From a virus, in the IMG/VR virus record IMGVR_UViG_3300027896_000103, positions 1-38,544 of that record: DNA of 38,544 bases; one strand, 5' to 3'. Each line of letters opens with the position of its first letter. Within the stretch, counting starts at the first letter, position 1. The notes below the pieces were generated by a model. The model was given only the letters and a program-made list of their open reading frames with translations. It was not told the origin of the DNA and searched no databases. Shown in pieces: positions 1-6,230 of the stretch. The position numbers and the translations under genes are program-made.

Positions 1-252
1 GACCGCTGATGTCGCCGCGAAGACCGCTGACGTTGCCGTGAAGACCGCTGACGTTGCCGTAAAGACCAGTGACGTCGCCGCAAATACCGCTGACGTTGCC
101 GTGAAGACCGCTGACGTTGCCGTAAAGACCAGTGACGTCGCCGCAAATACCGCTGACGTTGCCGTGAAGACCGCTGATGTCGCCGCGAAGATCGATAACG
201 TCGCCGTTAATACCGCTGACGTCGCCGCGAAGACCGCTGACGTCGCCACGAA
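1..252. repeat. 21-bp tandem repeat, about 12 units
   Basis: Twelve consecutive 21-bp units (type unit gaccgctgacgttgccgtgaa) run from base 1 to 252 and code for the heptads of the leftward gene. A higher-order repeat is visible: bases 43-105 and 106-168 are identical three-unit (63-bp) blocks, which points to recent unequal duplication. The array continues off the left edge. Confidence 0.95.
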
Positions 253-283
253 GATGACTACTTTTGTTAAGTATTTTTTTCAT
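1..283 (-). CDS. Heptad-repeat protein, C-terminus beyond window edge
   Basis: This leftward gene starts at 283 and is still open at base 1. After a short basic leader (MKKILNKSSH) it is made only of seven-residue repeats of the form [L/I]-x-G-[D/N]-[V/I]-[S/T]-G, for example LRGDVSG, INGDVID, LHGNVSG, ICGDVTG and LYGNVSG. About twelve repeats are visible. I choose this strand because the ATG is preceded by an AGAAAGGA ribosome site and by a TTGACA/TATATT promoter of the same design as the other leftward genes. The plus strand of the same repeat is also open but has neither. Such regular repeats suggest an elongated or solenoid fold; the function is not recognised. The repeat copies are nearly identical at DNA level, so copy number may vary. 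Confidence 0.75.
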   Translation of the reverse strand, partial: MKKILNKSSHLRGDVSGLRGDVSGINGDVIDLRGDISGLHGNVSGICGDVTGLYGNVSGLHGNVSGICGDVTGLYGNVSGLHGNVSGLRGDISG

Positions 284-305
284 TTTTAGTTCCTTTCTAG
301 TTCAC

Positions 306-335
306 AATATAACACAACCCGATGGTTGATGTCAA
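306..335 (-). promoter_or_regulatory. Leftward sigma-70-type promoter before heptad-repeat gene
   Basis: Read on the minus strand: TTGACA (335-330), an 18-bp spacer, then TATATT (311-306) preceded by TGT, an extended -10. The -35 box contains the TGA stop codon (334-332) of the upstream primase gene. AGAAAGGA and the ATG of the heptad-repeat gene follow. Confidence 0.75.
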
Positions 336-2623
336 GTATTTTCTACTACCCGAACGCGCCACACAGCAGCGCCACCGGATATTCTGGTTTTATCAAGCAT
401 TTTGCCGCCCACAACACGCCGATGGATATGCCGTAGAGCATATCCTAAACGCTGAGGATCAGGTAGTCTCCCGCCAGGCATGGGGCAAAGCGTTTGTATA
501 GCCGACCGCACCGTTTCATTAGTGGTTATGTTTTGTTCTAAGATTCGCAATATCTCGGTAGTCTTTAGTCCTTCTTTGCCTTGATACATGGCCGGAAGAC
601 CGTCACAAAGATCGTGTATAGCATCCACGTCGCCGCTTACGGCTTTAGCGAACTCGGCGCGGGCGCAGTTAGGATCGGCAAAATCATTGAACACCAAGGC
701 TGCCGCTACCGTCTCATTCCACCCCGTAAAGCTTCCCCATGGATTAATAGATTGTCGTGGCGCACCGGAAGCAAAATAACTTCTTAAGATTATCAATGCC
801 GCTTGCACCAATTCAACGCGACATTCCGCAACAGTGTTCAATAGATTTGGATATTTAAAGCCGCCTCTCTCTTCCGGTTTTTCTAAACGCGATTCAATTT
901 GAATATGACAGATTCTTCTAACGAGATCCCCCGCAGCTGCGACATTGTTTCCGGTAACGTACCAAATAACGTTTAAAGGACCATCGTATATTTGATTACC
1001 CCCTAAAATTCGATCATGCCATCTGCCGCCGCTTGTAAGAGCCGCATTAAGTGCTGCACTATCAAAAGTCCCATCGATATTATCTAACAAAACCATGTTT
1101 GATCCGGCAATAGCCAGACCCGTAATTTTTTTTCGCATCTCGGCGTCGTCATTAGTATAAGACATACGCGCCAACGGCGCTCCGTTTACAATCGTCGAAA
1201 TAACGTCACACAAAAGTCCTTTTCCAGAAGCCGGAGTATTTGAATCGATTAAAAATAACGGCGTGGAGCCGTCAAAAGCGTATCGTGCAAATGGAGTAAG
1301 AAGGGCTGCAAAAAGGGCAGCTAAATGTACTTCCTTATCAGCAAACGGAAAGTCCGAAATTACATCATATATTTTATGAACTGCTTCAAATGCATCTTTG
1401 GGCGTAGGATTTTCGGGTATGAAAGGAAACTTTTCGGAAGGCACATAAAGTAATCCTGATTTAGAATCATAACCAGGTTCTTGCAAAATATGTCCGCCAG
1501 ACAATAAAACCGGCGTAGTCACCACACCCACAAGCGATTTAATTCCTTCCCAATAACCACGTGCCGCTAACTCCTTACAAGCCCAATCTGGTACATGCTC
1601 TGCAAGAAATCCACGTTTACTTGCCCGTACCCAAACAGCAGTAGCGGACATTATTTCTCGTAATGTAGGCAAAGATAAAGGCTTAATTACAGAATTTTGA
1701 TCGAGATAAACAAGCAATCCACCGCGTTGATATAAGTCCGAACCTTTTGCGAGAGCGACTATGGCTTCATTAACGCATTTTTGTTCATTAACAGTAATTT
1801 TAATTTCTGGCAAATTAGGTGCAGTAGATTCAATACCTAACCACTTCAAAAATAAATCAACTACGGGCTTGCCAATCAATTTAATTAATGAAGGTATACC
1901 GGTGATGTTTTCCCCTTGTAATTTTTTAGCAGCCGTACATTTAGCACAATCAGCACGCTTGGTTTTTTCCTCGTCACCAGCAATTTGTGCAGTAAGCTCG
2001 ATAAAGCTATAAGTAGCTTCTTCATCCCAGCCGTGTTTCAGAAGAACTCCGCTGAGTGCCATTGCTACATCCTGGCGGCTTCCGACTACAGGCCAGTGTC
2101 TAGCTATTAGCGCCACGGCTGCGATCTGTGAAACGGCTGTCATAAGTTCAACGAGTGGAACTTTGGTGGGGTCGCCGAATGGCTCCTTAAAGGATATAGG
2201 TTCGCCGGACGGATGTGTGGACGAAGGAACAACTGTTTGCCCCCCGGTCGAGCGTAGTTCGACGATCATTGCCCCGTCAATATCTCTAAACTGTTTTGTA
2301 GCCACGGGTTCGGTTTTAAAAAAATAGTGTGAGGCGGGTTTGGAAATATGACCGAATATCATCCCGGTCGTCGGTAACACCGCCATCCCCGCCGCCAATG
2401 CTTCTTTACAGTCTAAATCAATATCGATGAGACCACCTGACGATACACCAAGTATTATACCGATGTTTGAATTGGCCGAGAAATACTGTGGAATTTGCTG
2501 TTCGGTTATTTGAAGATCTGTCCATCCAGGCAGCACTGGACGTTTATCTTTGGTCGGAATCGGTACGACGCGCCAGCCACTTTTTATATAAAATTGAGCG
2601 AAATCATGAACGGATTTAAGCAT
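332..2623 (-). CDS. Primase-polymerase / helicase fusion protein
   Basis: This 763-aa protein is probably the replicative primase-helicase. Residues about 5-145 form a bifunctional primase/polymerase (Prim-Pol) domain: GWRVVPIPTKDKRPVLPGW near the start, metal-binding acidic residues in LIDIDLD (65-71), and SSTHPSGE (134-141) with the conserved histidine. Residues about 410-600 are an AAA+/SF3-like helicase with Walker A SNTPASGKG (461-469), Walker B VLLDNID (511-517), sensor-like TGNN (557-560) and paired arginines at 569-570. The middle, about 160-400, is a linker of helicase-associated type. Residues about 671-763 are a separate domain that is repeated as the stand-alone 139-aa protein at 3251-3670. 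The ATG lies only 8 nt after the promoter -10, so the mRNA may be nearly leaderless. It sits beside a DnaA-box origin, as expected for an initiating primase-helicase. Confidence 0.9.
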   Translation of the reverse strand: MLKSVHDFAQFYIKSGWRVVPIPTKDKRPVLPGWTDLQITEQQIPQYFSANSNIGIILGVSSGGLIDIDLDCKEALAAGMAVLPTTGMIFGHISKPASHYFFKTEPVATKQFRDIDGAMIVELRSTGGQTVVPSSTHPSGEPISFKEPFGDPTKVPLVELMTAVSQIAAVALIARHWPVVGSRQDVAMALSGVLLKHGWDEEATYSFIELTAQIAGDEEKTKRADCAKCTAAKKLQGENITGIPSLIKLIGKPVVDLFLKWLGIESTAPNLPEIKITVNEQKCVNEAIVALAKGSDLYQRGGLLVYLDQNSVIKPLSLPTLREIMSATAVWVRASKRGFLAEHVPDWACKELAARGYWEGIKSLVGVVTTPVLLSGGHILQEPGYDSKSGLLYVPSEKFPFIPENPTPKDAFEAVHKIYDVISDFPFADKEVHLAALFAALLTPFARYAFDGSTPLFLIDSNTPASGKGLLCDVISTIVNGAPLARMSYTNDDAEMRKKITGLAIAGSNMVLLDNIDGTFDSAALNAALTSGGRWHDRILGGNQIYDGPLNVIWYVTGNNVAAAGDLVRRICHIQIESRLEKPEERGGFKYPNLLNTVAECRVELVQAALIILRSYFASGAPRQSINPWGSFTGWNETVAAALVFNDFADPNCARAEFAKAVSGDVDAIHDLCDGLPAMYQGKEGLKTTEILRILEQNITTNETVRSAIQTLCPMPGGRLPDPQRLGYALRHIHRRVVGGKMLDKTRISGGAAVWRVRVVENT

Positions 2624-2631
2624 GGATTTTT

Positions 2632-2661
2632 AGTATAGCATTAAATAAAGGTACATGTCAA
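2632..2661 (-). promoter_or_regulatory. Leftward promoter for primase-helicase
   Basis: Minus strand: TTGACA (2661-2656), an 18-bp spacer, then TATACT (2637-2632) with an extended TGC. Only 8 nt separate the -10 from the primase ATG at 2623. Transcription would start at or within a base or two of the start codon, and no Shine-Dalgarno sequence can fit. Confidence 0.75.
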
Positions 2662-2673
2662 GTTAAACATTTA

Positions 2674-3201
2674 CTATAACATTGCTTGTTTAGCAATAGA
2701 AATTAAATTTATTGGTGTTATCGCCTCTGCCACCGCCCACGCCACCACCTCTGCCGTCACCCACGCCACCGTCTCTGCCGCCGCTTTTGTTTTATCGATA
2801 ATATATAACCATTTATTAGCCCAAATAACAAAATCTTTTTCTTTATAAACCGATAATGCACATAAAACAGCATACTTACTTCGCTGTTCGATAGTTATTA
2901 CTGGTAACGGTATTTGTTTAACGGTTGTTAATTTCGTGGTTCCTAGTTTCATAAACCCATCTCGTTTTATAACGTCGCCTGTTTTACATTCCCATAAAAT
3001 CATCGTATCGGGATTTAATCTAGCATGAATAGGATTATGCAATACAGCCAACAAAGGATCTTCATATGCATGTAACCACCCCGAACCACATAACTCACCA
3101 CTACCATCGGTTTCGTTAGTTACGTTGTTACCCCACTGTGTTTCGTTTTCGAAACCGACGCGTGTTTTTCCGTCTTTATCTGTTAATTTATAAACGATCA
3201 T
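2674..3201 (-). CDS. DUF7666-like phage protein with Ala/Trp repeat tail
   Basis: A 175-aa protein of a type common in phages: MIVYKLTDKDGKTRVG, then a conserved middle with ELCGSGWLHAYEDPLLAVLH and LTTVKQIPLPVITIEQR. I match it from memory to the DUF7666 type; no biochemical function is known to me. Residues about 138-160 form an Ala/Val/Trp/Glu-rich helical tail built on an eight-residue repeat (AETVAWVT / AEVVAWAV). This tail is coded by two 24-bp DNA repeats at 2725-2772 plus a partial third. The start is supported by AGAAAGGAG at 3218-3210, 8 nt before the ATG, and by its own promoter. It lies between the two genes that share the primase C-terminal domain, which hints at a replication or host-takeover role, but this is only context. 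Confidence 0.7.
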   Translation of the reverse strand: MIVYKLTDKDGKTRVGFENETQWGNNVTNETDGSGELCGSGWLHAYEDPLLAVLHNPIHARLNPDTMILWECKTGDVIKRDGFMKLGTTKLTTVKQIPLPVITIEQRSKYAVLCALSVYKEKDFVIWANKWLYIIDKTKAAAETVAWVTAEVVAWAVAEAITPINLISIAKQAML

Positions 3202-3224
3202 TTATATTACTCCTTTCTGGAGAG

Positions 3225-3254
3225 AGTGTAGCATGACGTATATCTATTTGTCAA
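3225..3254 (-). promoter_or_regulatory. Leftward promoter for DUF7666-like gene
   Basis: Minus strand: TTGACA (3254-3249), an 18-bp spacer, then TACACT (3230-3225) with an extended TGC. The -35 box contains the TGA stop (3253-3251) of the upstream 139-aa gene. AGAAAGGAG follows at 3218-3210. Confidence 0.75.
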
Positions 3255-3670
3255 GCTATTTCTACTACGCGCCACATGGCGACACGACTATATGTACTCA
3301 CACGTTCAAGCCGCTTGCCATCCACAGACCGGTTACTAATACGACGAAGATCCATTCCTAGGCGCGGAGCACTAGGCAACTCACCATTAGATAAATGACA
3401 TAGTGCGCAAACGACCGAAAACATATCGAGATATGCGAATGGATGATTTTTTAATAATGCCAATATCTCACTAGTCTTTATACCGTTTCTTCCCTCATAC
3501 ATTTCTGGTAAAACGGAGCATAATATACATAAAATATGTTCCTCATCTGCGGTAAGAACAGACGGAGGATGTACCCGCCCCTCAAGATCTTTACATAGCG
3601 ATTGAAGCTGATAAATAGCCCCTCTTGCATGGGTTAAGATATTTTTAATTTCAATATCGTTCATTTCCAT
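3251..3670 (-). CDS. Stand-alone copy of the primase C-terminal domain
   Basis: In this 139-aa protein, residues about 49-137 align without gaps to residues about 672-761 of the primase-helicase in this window. Shared residues include LC..LP.MY.G..G.KT.EIL..L, then LC....G.LP...RLG..LR.I..R.V.GK.L and a terminal WRV. I count roughly 35 identities over about 88 positions by eye. The predicted alternation of helices ending in a basic hairpin suggests a winged-helix, nucleic-acid-binding fold. Residues 1-45 are unique. The ATG at 3670 has AGAAAGGAG (3685-3677) and its own promoter, and the gene is the first leftward gene beside the origin repeats. It could bind the origin, load the helicase, or compete with the primase for the same site. 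These roles are inference; the paralogy is seen directly. Confidence 0.8.
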   Translation of the reverse strand: MEMNDIEIKNILTHARGAIYQLQSLCKDLEGRVHPPSVLTADEEHILCILCSVLPEMYEGRNGIKTSEILALLKNHPFAYLDMFSVVCALCHLSNGELPSAPRLGMDLRRISNRSVDGKRLERVSTYSRVAMWRVVEIA

Positions 3671-3690
3671 AATCTACTCCTTTCTAGGGT

Positions 3691-3720
3691 AATGTAGCAC
3701 GATTTGATTATCTATGTCAA
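3691..3720 (-). promoter_or_regulatory. Leftward promoter next to origin repeats
   Basis: Minus strand: TTGACA (3720-3715), an 18-bp spacer, then TACATT (3696-3691) with an extended TGC. AGAAAGGAG (3685-3677) and the ATG at 3670 follow. The promoter lies 17 bp from the first 42-bp origin repeat. Confidence 0.75.
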
Positions 3721-3736
3721 GGTTTTTCTTGCAAAG

Positions 3737-3990
3737 CGTGTAAAATGACCATATGTTTTTCATGTAAAATTTGTAATTCGTGTAAAATGACCATATGTTT
3801 TTCATGTAAAATTTGTAATTCGTGTAAAATGACCATATGTTTTTCATGTAAAATTTGTAATTCGTGTAAAATGACCATATGTTTTTCATGTAAAATTTGT
3901 AATTCGTGTAAAATGACCATATGTTTTTCATGTAAAATTTGTAATTCGTGTAAAATGACCATATGTTTTTAATATGAAATTTGTAATTTA
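3737..3990. repeat. 42-bp tandem iterons, five full copies and a diverged sixth
   Basis: Units begin at 3737, 3779, 3821, 3863 and 3905, and are essentially identical. A sixth unit starting at 3947 decays after about 28 bp. Each unit carries two TGTAAAAT words and one CATATG. Because 42 is a multiple of three, several frames stay open across the array, but these open frames lack start signals and are not genes. The position beside perfect DnaA boxes suggests initiator-binding iterons or a partition-type site. Confidence 0.9.
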
Positions 3991-4021
3991 CAAAGTTTTA
4001 GTAATTTGTGCACAAGGTTTG

Positions 4022-4194
4022 TGTGGATAACTTACACCAATTGTGGATAACTTACATAAAAATTTTTTGTTGTAAATTTATTTAAGCACCAATTGTGGAT
4101 AACTTACACCAATTGTGGATAACTTACATAAAAATTTTTTGTTGTAAATTTATTTAAGCACCAATTGTGGATAACTTACACCAATTGTGGATAA
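4022..4194 (-). repeat. Six perfect DnaA boxes in three pairs on a 72-bp repeat
   Basis: TGTGGATAA, the reverse complement of the consensus DnaA box TTATCCACA, occurs at 4022, 4042, 4094, 4114, 4166 and 4186. Boxes within a pair start 20 bp apart, so they lie on nearly the same helix face. Pairs recur every 72 bp. All six point the same way. Each pair is embedded in ATTGTGGATAACTTACA-type sequence and followed, in the first two repeats, by a T-rich stretch around TTGTAAATTTATTTAAGCACC. Confidence 0.9.
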
Positions 4195-4270
4195 CTTACA
4201 TATATTTTTATAAAAGGACTCGTGTTATCTTTTTACATTTACAAATTTCTGCCCTATATCTGTGCAAAAA

Positions 4271-4297
4271 TTTGCTAAATTTGCTAAATTTGCTAAA
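4271..4297. repeat. Three 9-bp AT-rich repeats (possible unwinding element)
   Basis: TTTGCTAAA is repeated three times head to tail at 4271, 4280 and 4289, with flanking AT-rich DNA. AT-rich short repeats next to DnaA boxes are typical of duplex-unwinding elements; the role here is inferred from position only. Confidence 0.6.
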
Positions 4298-4411
4298 AGT
4301 TGAACACAAATGACTTAAGTGTCTTATTGATACAAATTTTTTTCCTCTGTGATTTTCGTATGTTACAACGGCTTAATTTATTTCGATCAATGTTGGGGGG
4401 CTTTGTGCGAT

Positions 4412-4651
4412 GAGTAGCGATCAAAAGTGCGATCAACTCCTTGATAATAAAAGCAGAGTAGCGATGGTGCGATGATTTGGGGTTTTCTCCTATTCTATAT
4501 ATTAATTAATACCTACATTGTATGTATATATCCTACCTATATCCTCCCCTGTAAAGATAGAAAGTATCCCTACTATCGCTACAAACTTGAGTTAGTTCTT
4601 TGTTTCCTCACAGTTTTAGTGAGTAGCGATGGAGTAGCAATGAGTAGCGAT
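4412..4651 (+). repeat. Dispersed GAGTAGCGAT repeats
   Basis: GAGTAGCGAT occurs exactly at 4412, 4455, 4621 and 4642, with a one-base variant (GAGTAGCAAT) at 4632. GTGCGATSA-like half copies lie near 4406, 4428 and 4468. The last three copies are spaced 10-11 bp, one helical turn apart. They lie between the origin and the first rightward promoter and could be binding sites for a regulator or initiator. The rest of 4300-4700 shows no convincing gene; a 62-codon open frame there has no ribosome site and low-complexity content. Confidence 0.6.
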
Positions 4652-4707
4652 GCCTCATAACTATTGAGATATAAAGCAAATGATCCCACCTATCTAGTTT
4701 TTGCTTA

Positions 4708-4732
4708 GTATGTCGGCTATTCTTCGACATAC
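4708..4732. promoter_or_regulatory. Perfect 8-bp inverted repeat upstream of late-type promoter
   Basis: GTATGTCG (4708-4715) and CGACATAC (4725-4732) are perfect inverted arms around a 9-nt loop, followed by a T-rich run. It may be a terminator stem isolating the origin from the rightward promoter, or an operator for it. Confidence 0.5.
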
Positions 4733-4741
4733 GTGTTATTT

Positions 4742-4779
4742 ATTTTTCTTGACATCCTTTCAGAATTGGTCTAGGCTAG
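4742..4779 (+). promoter_or_regulatory. Structural-gene promoter motif, copy 1
   Basis: ATTTTTCTTG (4742-4751) is followed after exactly 20 nt by TAGGCTAG (4772-4779). The same layout recurs at 10382 and 15306. It can be read as TTGACA-N17-TAGGCT, a sigma-70-like promoter with a non-standard -10. Transcription would begin near 4784, right at the ATG at 4785. Confidence 0.65.
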
Positions 4780-4784
4780 TTGTC

Positions 4785-5321
4785 ATGATTGATTGTAATA
4801 AACAGAGTGACGAATCAACTCAGGACTATCAGTATTTTTCGGACTACCTGAATGCAGGTCCGGCACGATCGCTTGCTTTATTTGCCGACCTTTCGCCTTA
4901 TGATAGAAAATATGTGTTATCACTTTCTATTAAACATCATTGGGCAGAGAGATGCCGCAAATTCGATCTGGAGCACGCACCCGAACTTGTAACTAATATT
5001 ATACAGGAATCGACTAATGCAGAGCGGTTTGAGCGAACAGTAAAAACAGCGGCATTAATCTGTGAGACGGAAATTGTTAAGTATCTCGATCTTGTCAAGT
5101 TATCTTTAAACCCACAGTTAGGTATGCAAGAGTTATTGAAACTACTAGATGCCGCTGTACAGGTTGAGCGTTTACTTAATAATCAACCGGGGCATATCGA
5201 TGAACACCGTATAAGCGGCGACGATAAAGCGCACTTGATTGATCTTCTCAAGCATCCGAAGGAAGTGAGTTTGGTGGAGGAGATTTTAACATCTATTCAG
5301 GAGAAAGAACATGATAAGTAG
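4785..5321 (+). CDS. Probable terminase small subunit
   Basis: A 178-aa protein. Residues about 22-45 read NAGPARSLALFADLSPYDRK, then LSIKHHWAERCRKFD, which resembles the helix-turn-helix and W..R...[FY]D signature of phage terminase small subunits, where the domain recognises packaging DNA. The rest is helical (ELLKLLDAAVQVERLL), as in oligomerising small terminases. An upstream in-frame ATG at 4701 is rejected because a promoter lies inside that extension. The ATG at 4785 sits at the predicted transcript start, so translation may be leaderless. The last codons overlap the ribosome site and start of the next gene by 11 bp. The large terminase is 2.5 kb downstream. It could instead be another DNA-binding regulator. 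Confidence 0.5.
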   Translation: MIDCNKQSDESTQDYQYFSDYLNAGPARSLALFADLSPYDRKYVLSLSIKHHWAERCRKFDLEHAPELVTNIIQESTNAERFERTVKTAALICETEIVKYLDLVKLSLNPQLGMQELLKLLDAAVQVERLLNNQPGHIDEHRISGDDKAHLIDLLKHPKEVSLVEEILTSIQEKEHDK

Positions 5322-5499
5322 ATCACATATGCGGCGTATACAAATATTAAAAGAAGTAAAAGGTCCATTACTTATATGTTCAACTTGCGCGACCGAATAT
5401 CGATCTGAATTGTGGGATATGTGTCCGGTTTGTGGTTGTGTTGAAACAACGGCTGATATTATTGAGGCGAATTCAATACAGGAGAAAGAACATGATTGA
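5311..5499 (+). CDS. Small zinc-ribbon protein
   Basis: A 62-aa protein with two CxxC pairs: CSTC at about residues 28-31 and CPVCGC at about 43-48. This gives a treble-clef or zinc-ribbon knuckle as in small nucleic-acid-binding or adaptor proteins. Start: CAGGAGAAAGAAC directly precedes the ATG and lies within the end of the previous gene (11-bp overlap). Its own tail ends in the same translated junction (IQEKEHD), 8 bp past the next ATG. No specific family is recognised. Confidence 0.65.
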   Translation: MISRSHMRRIQILKEVKGPLLICSTCATEYRSELWDMCPVCGCVETTADIIEANSIQEKEHD

Positions 5500-5659
5500 T
5501 ATGGCTGATCTTGAATCAATAAAAGATTACCTTCGGCTTTTGCAAGAACGTTGGTTGCGTGAAGCGCGACGTGCTCGAAATAAGTTTCCGAAACTAAGTA
5601 AAGTTGAAAAACGAAATATTCGGCGGAATAAAAAAGCTAGGATGAAAGAACATGATTAA
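5492..5659 (+). CDS. Small basic protein of unknown function
   Basis: A 55-aa, very basic protein: MIDMADLESIKDYLRLLQER, then many Arg/Lys residues (REARRARNKFPKLSKVEKRN). It is likely a helical nucleic-acid-binding or ribosome-binding peptide, but no family is recognised. Start: the ATG at 5492 sits 8 nt after CAGGAG. An earlier in-frame ATG at 5432 lies inside the preceding zinc-ribbon gene and has no ribosome site. It overlaps both neighbours by 8 bp, so its translation is probably coupled. Confidence 0.6.
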   Translation: MIDMADLESIKDYLRLLQERWLREARRARNKFPKLSKVEKRNIRRNKKARMKEHD

Positions 5660-5825
5660 TTTAATCGTGTGTAATTGTTGCGGCACCGCATATGATCCGG
5701 CTTGCTTTGAGGTTTGTATTGTGTGCGGCCGATACAATTTTCGTCCAAATGAAGATTTTTCTGACGTCGATGATGATGATGACGACGATGATGAATATGT
5801 AGATCGTCGGCAATTGAAGGTATGA
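5652..5825 (+). CDS. Small zinc-ribbon protein with poly-Asp stretch
   Basis: A 57-aa protein with CNCC (residues 7-10) and a second pair CIVC (22-25), a likely zinc ribbon. It is followed by an acidic run of eight consecutive aspartates (about 40-47) coded by GAT/GAC repeats, and a short basic end. The combination of a metal knuckle and an acidic, DNA-mimic-like tail suggests binding to a basic partner, which is inference. The ATG at 5652 overlaps the previous gene by 8 bp at the third copy of the GAAAGAACATGAT junction. Its TGA overlaps the next ATG (ATGA). Confidence 0.6.
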   Translation: MINLIVCNCCGTAYDPACFEVCIVCGRYNFRPNEDFSDVDDDDDDDDEYVDRRQLKV

Positions 5826-6019
5826 TGATTTGTCCACAGTGTGATAAAGATATTGTACCAGAAGTTTATAATGAACTTCGAAGATATATTTATTGTAATA
5901 AATATGTACTTATCGCGGATAGATTTTTTCGGTGTCCTGAATGTCGTGGTGAATGGAGTGTAGATAAGTTTGATTTTGCTGCAGAGGTTTATAAAAAATA
6001 TGACCAAATGTCCAAGTGA
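5822..6019 (+). CDS. Small zinc-ribbon protein
   Basis: A 65-aa protein with CPQC at residues 4-7 and CPEC near residues 38-41, spaced as in zinc ribbons, followed by RGEWSVDKFDF. It is the third Cys-pair mini-protein in this operon. The start is the ATG at 5822, overlapping the previous stop by 4 bp. No ribosome site stands out, so it is probably translated by coupling. The family is not recognised. Confidence 0.6.
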   Translation: MMICPQCDKDIVPEVYNELRRYIYCNKYVLIADRFFRCPECRGEWSVDKFDFAAEVYKKYDQMSK

Positions 6020-6230
6020 AGATGCTCGTCAGCATCGACATATACGAACTGTAGATGCGTGGATAAAAGCAACATGGCCATTATTAGCTGGTTTATATAC
6101 TACGGGGTCTGCCGACCTCTGTACTGCGTCGGATAAATTTGTGGGTATAGAACCGGCTTATTGGGAAAGCGACGAATGGAAGGCTTATCTAGCCCTCAAG
6201 GGGCCTATTAACGTGCATGAGGTGGTGTGA
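6000..6230 (+). CDS. Hypothetical protein
   Basis: A 76-aa protein beginning MTKCPSEDARQHRH, with an amphipathic helix (TVDAWIKATWPLLAGLY) and a C-terminal AYWESDEWKAYLALKGP. No family is recognised. I choose the ATG at 6000 (20-bp overlap with the previous gene) over one 30 bp upstream that lies deeper in the neighbour. GAGG lies 12 nt upstream, which is a loose fit. The stop overlaps the next start (GTGATG). Confidence 0.5.
   Translation: MTKCPSEDARQHRHIRTVDAWIKATWPLLAGLYTTGSADLCTASDKFVGIEPAYWESDEWKAYLALKGPINVHEVV

Larger units (their letters stand above)
3737..4300. other. Putative replication origin
   Basis: This gene-free region lies between the leftward replication genes and the rightward structural genes. 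It holds the 42-bp iterons (3737-3990), three pairs of perfect DnaA boxes on a 72-bp repeat (4022-4194), and an AT-rich stretch ending in three 9-bp TTTGCTAAA repeats (4271-4297) that could act as the unwinding element. This is the classic layout of a bacterial or plasmid theta origin. The adjoining primase-helicase gene supports the call. Which protein binds the 42-bp iterons is not known. Confidence 0.7.

Noticed and set aside
38-289. Plus-strand 83-codon frame (KTADVAV repeats)
   Set aside because: It is the antisense of the leftward heptad gene, which has promoter and ribosome site; the plus frame has neither.
3674-3972. Open frames on both strands through the 42-bp repeats
   Set aside because: The period is a multiple of three, so frames stay open by chance; no start signals, and peptides are exact repeats with no N-terminal signal.
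3737-4200. CRISPR array
   Set aside because: The units are contiguous without unique spacers; DnaA boxes explain the second array; no cas genes.
4472-4660. 62-codon plus-strand frame in the origin-promoter gap
   Set aside because: No ribosome site, Tyr/Ile-rich low-complexity content, and it runs over the GAGTAGCGAT repeats.
4701-4784. N-terminal extension of the small terminase
   Set aside because: It would place an inverted repeat and a promoter inside the coding region and adds a hydrophobic segment unlike the family.
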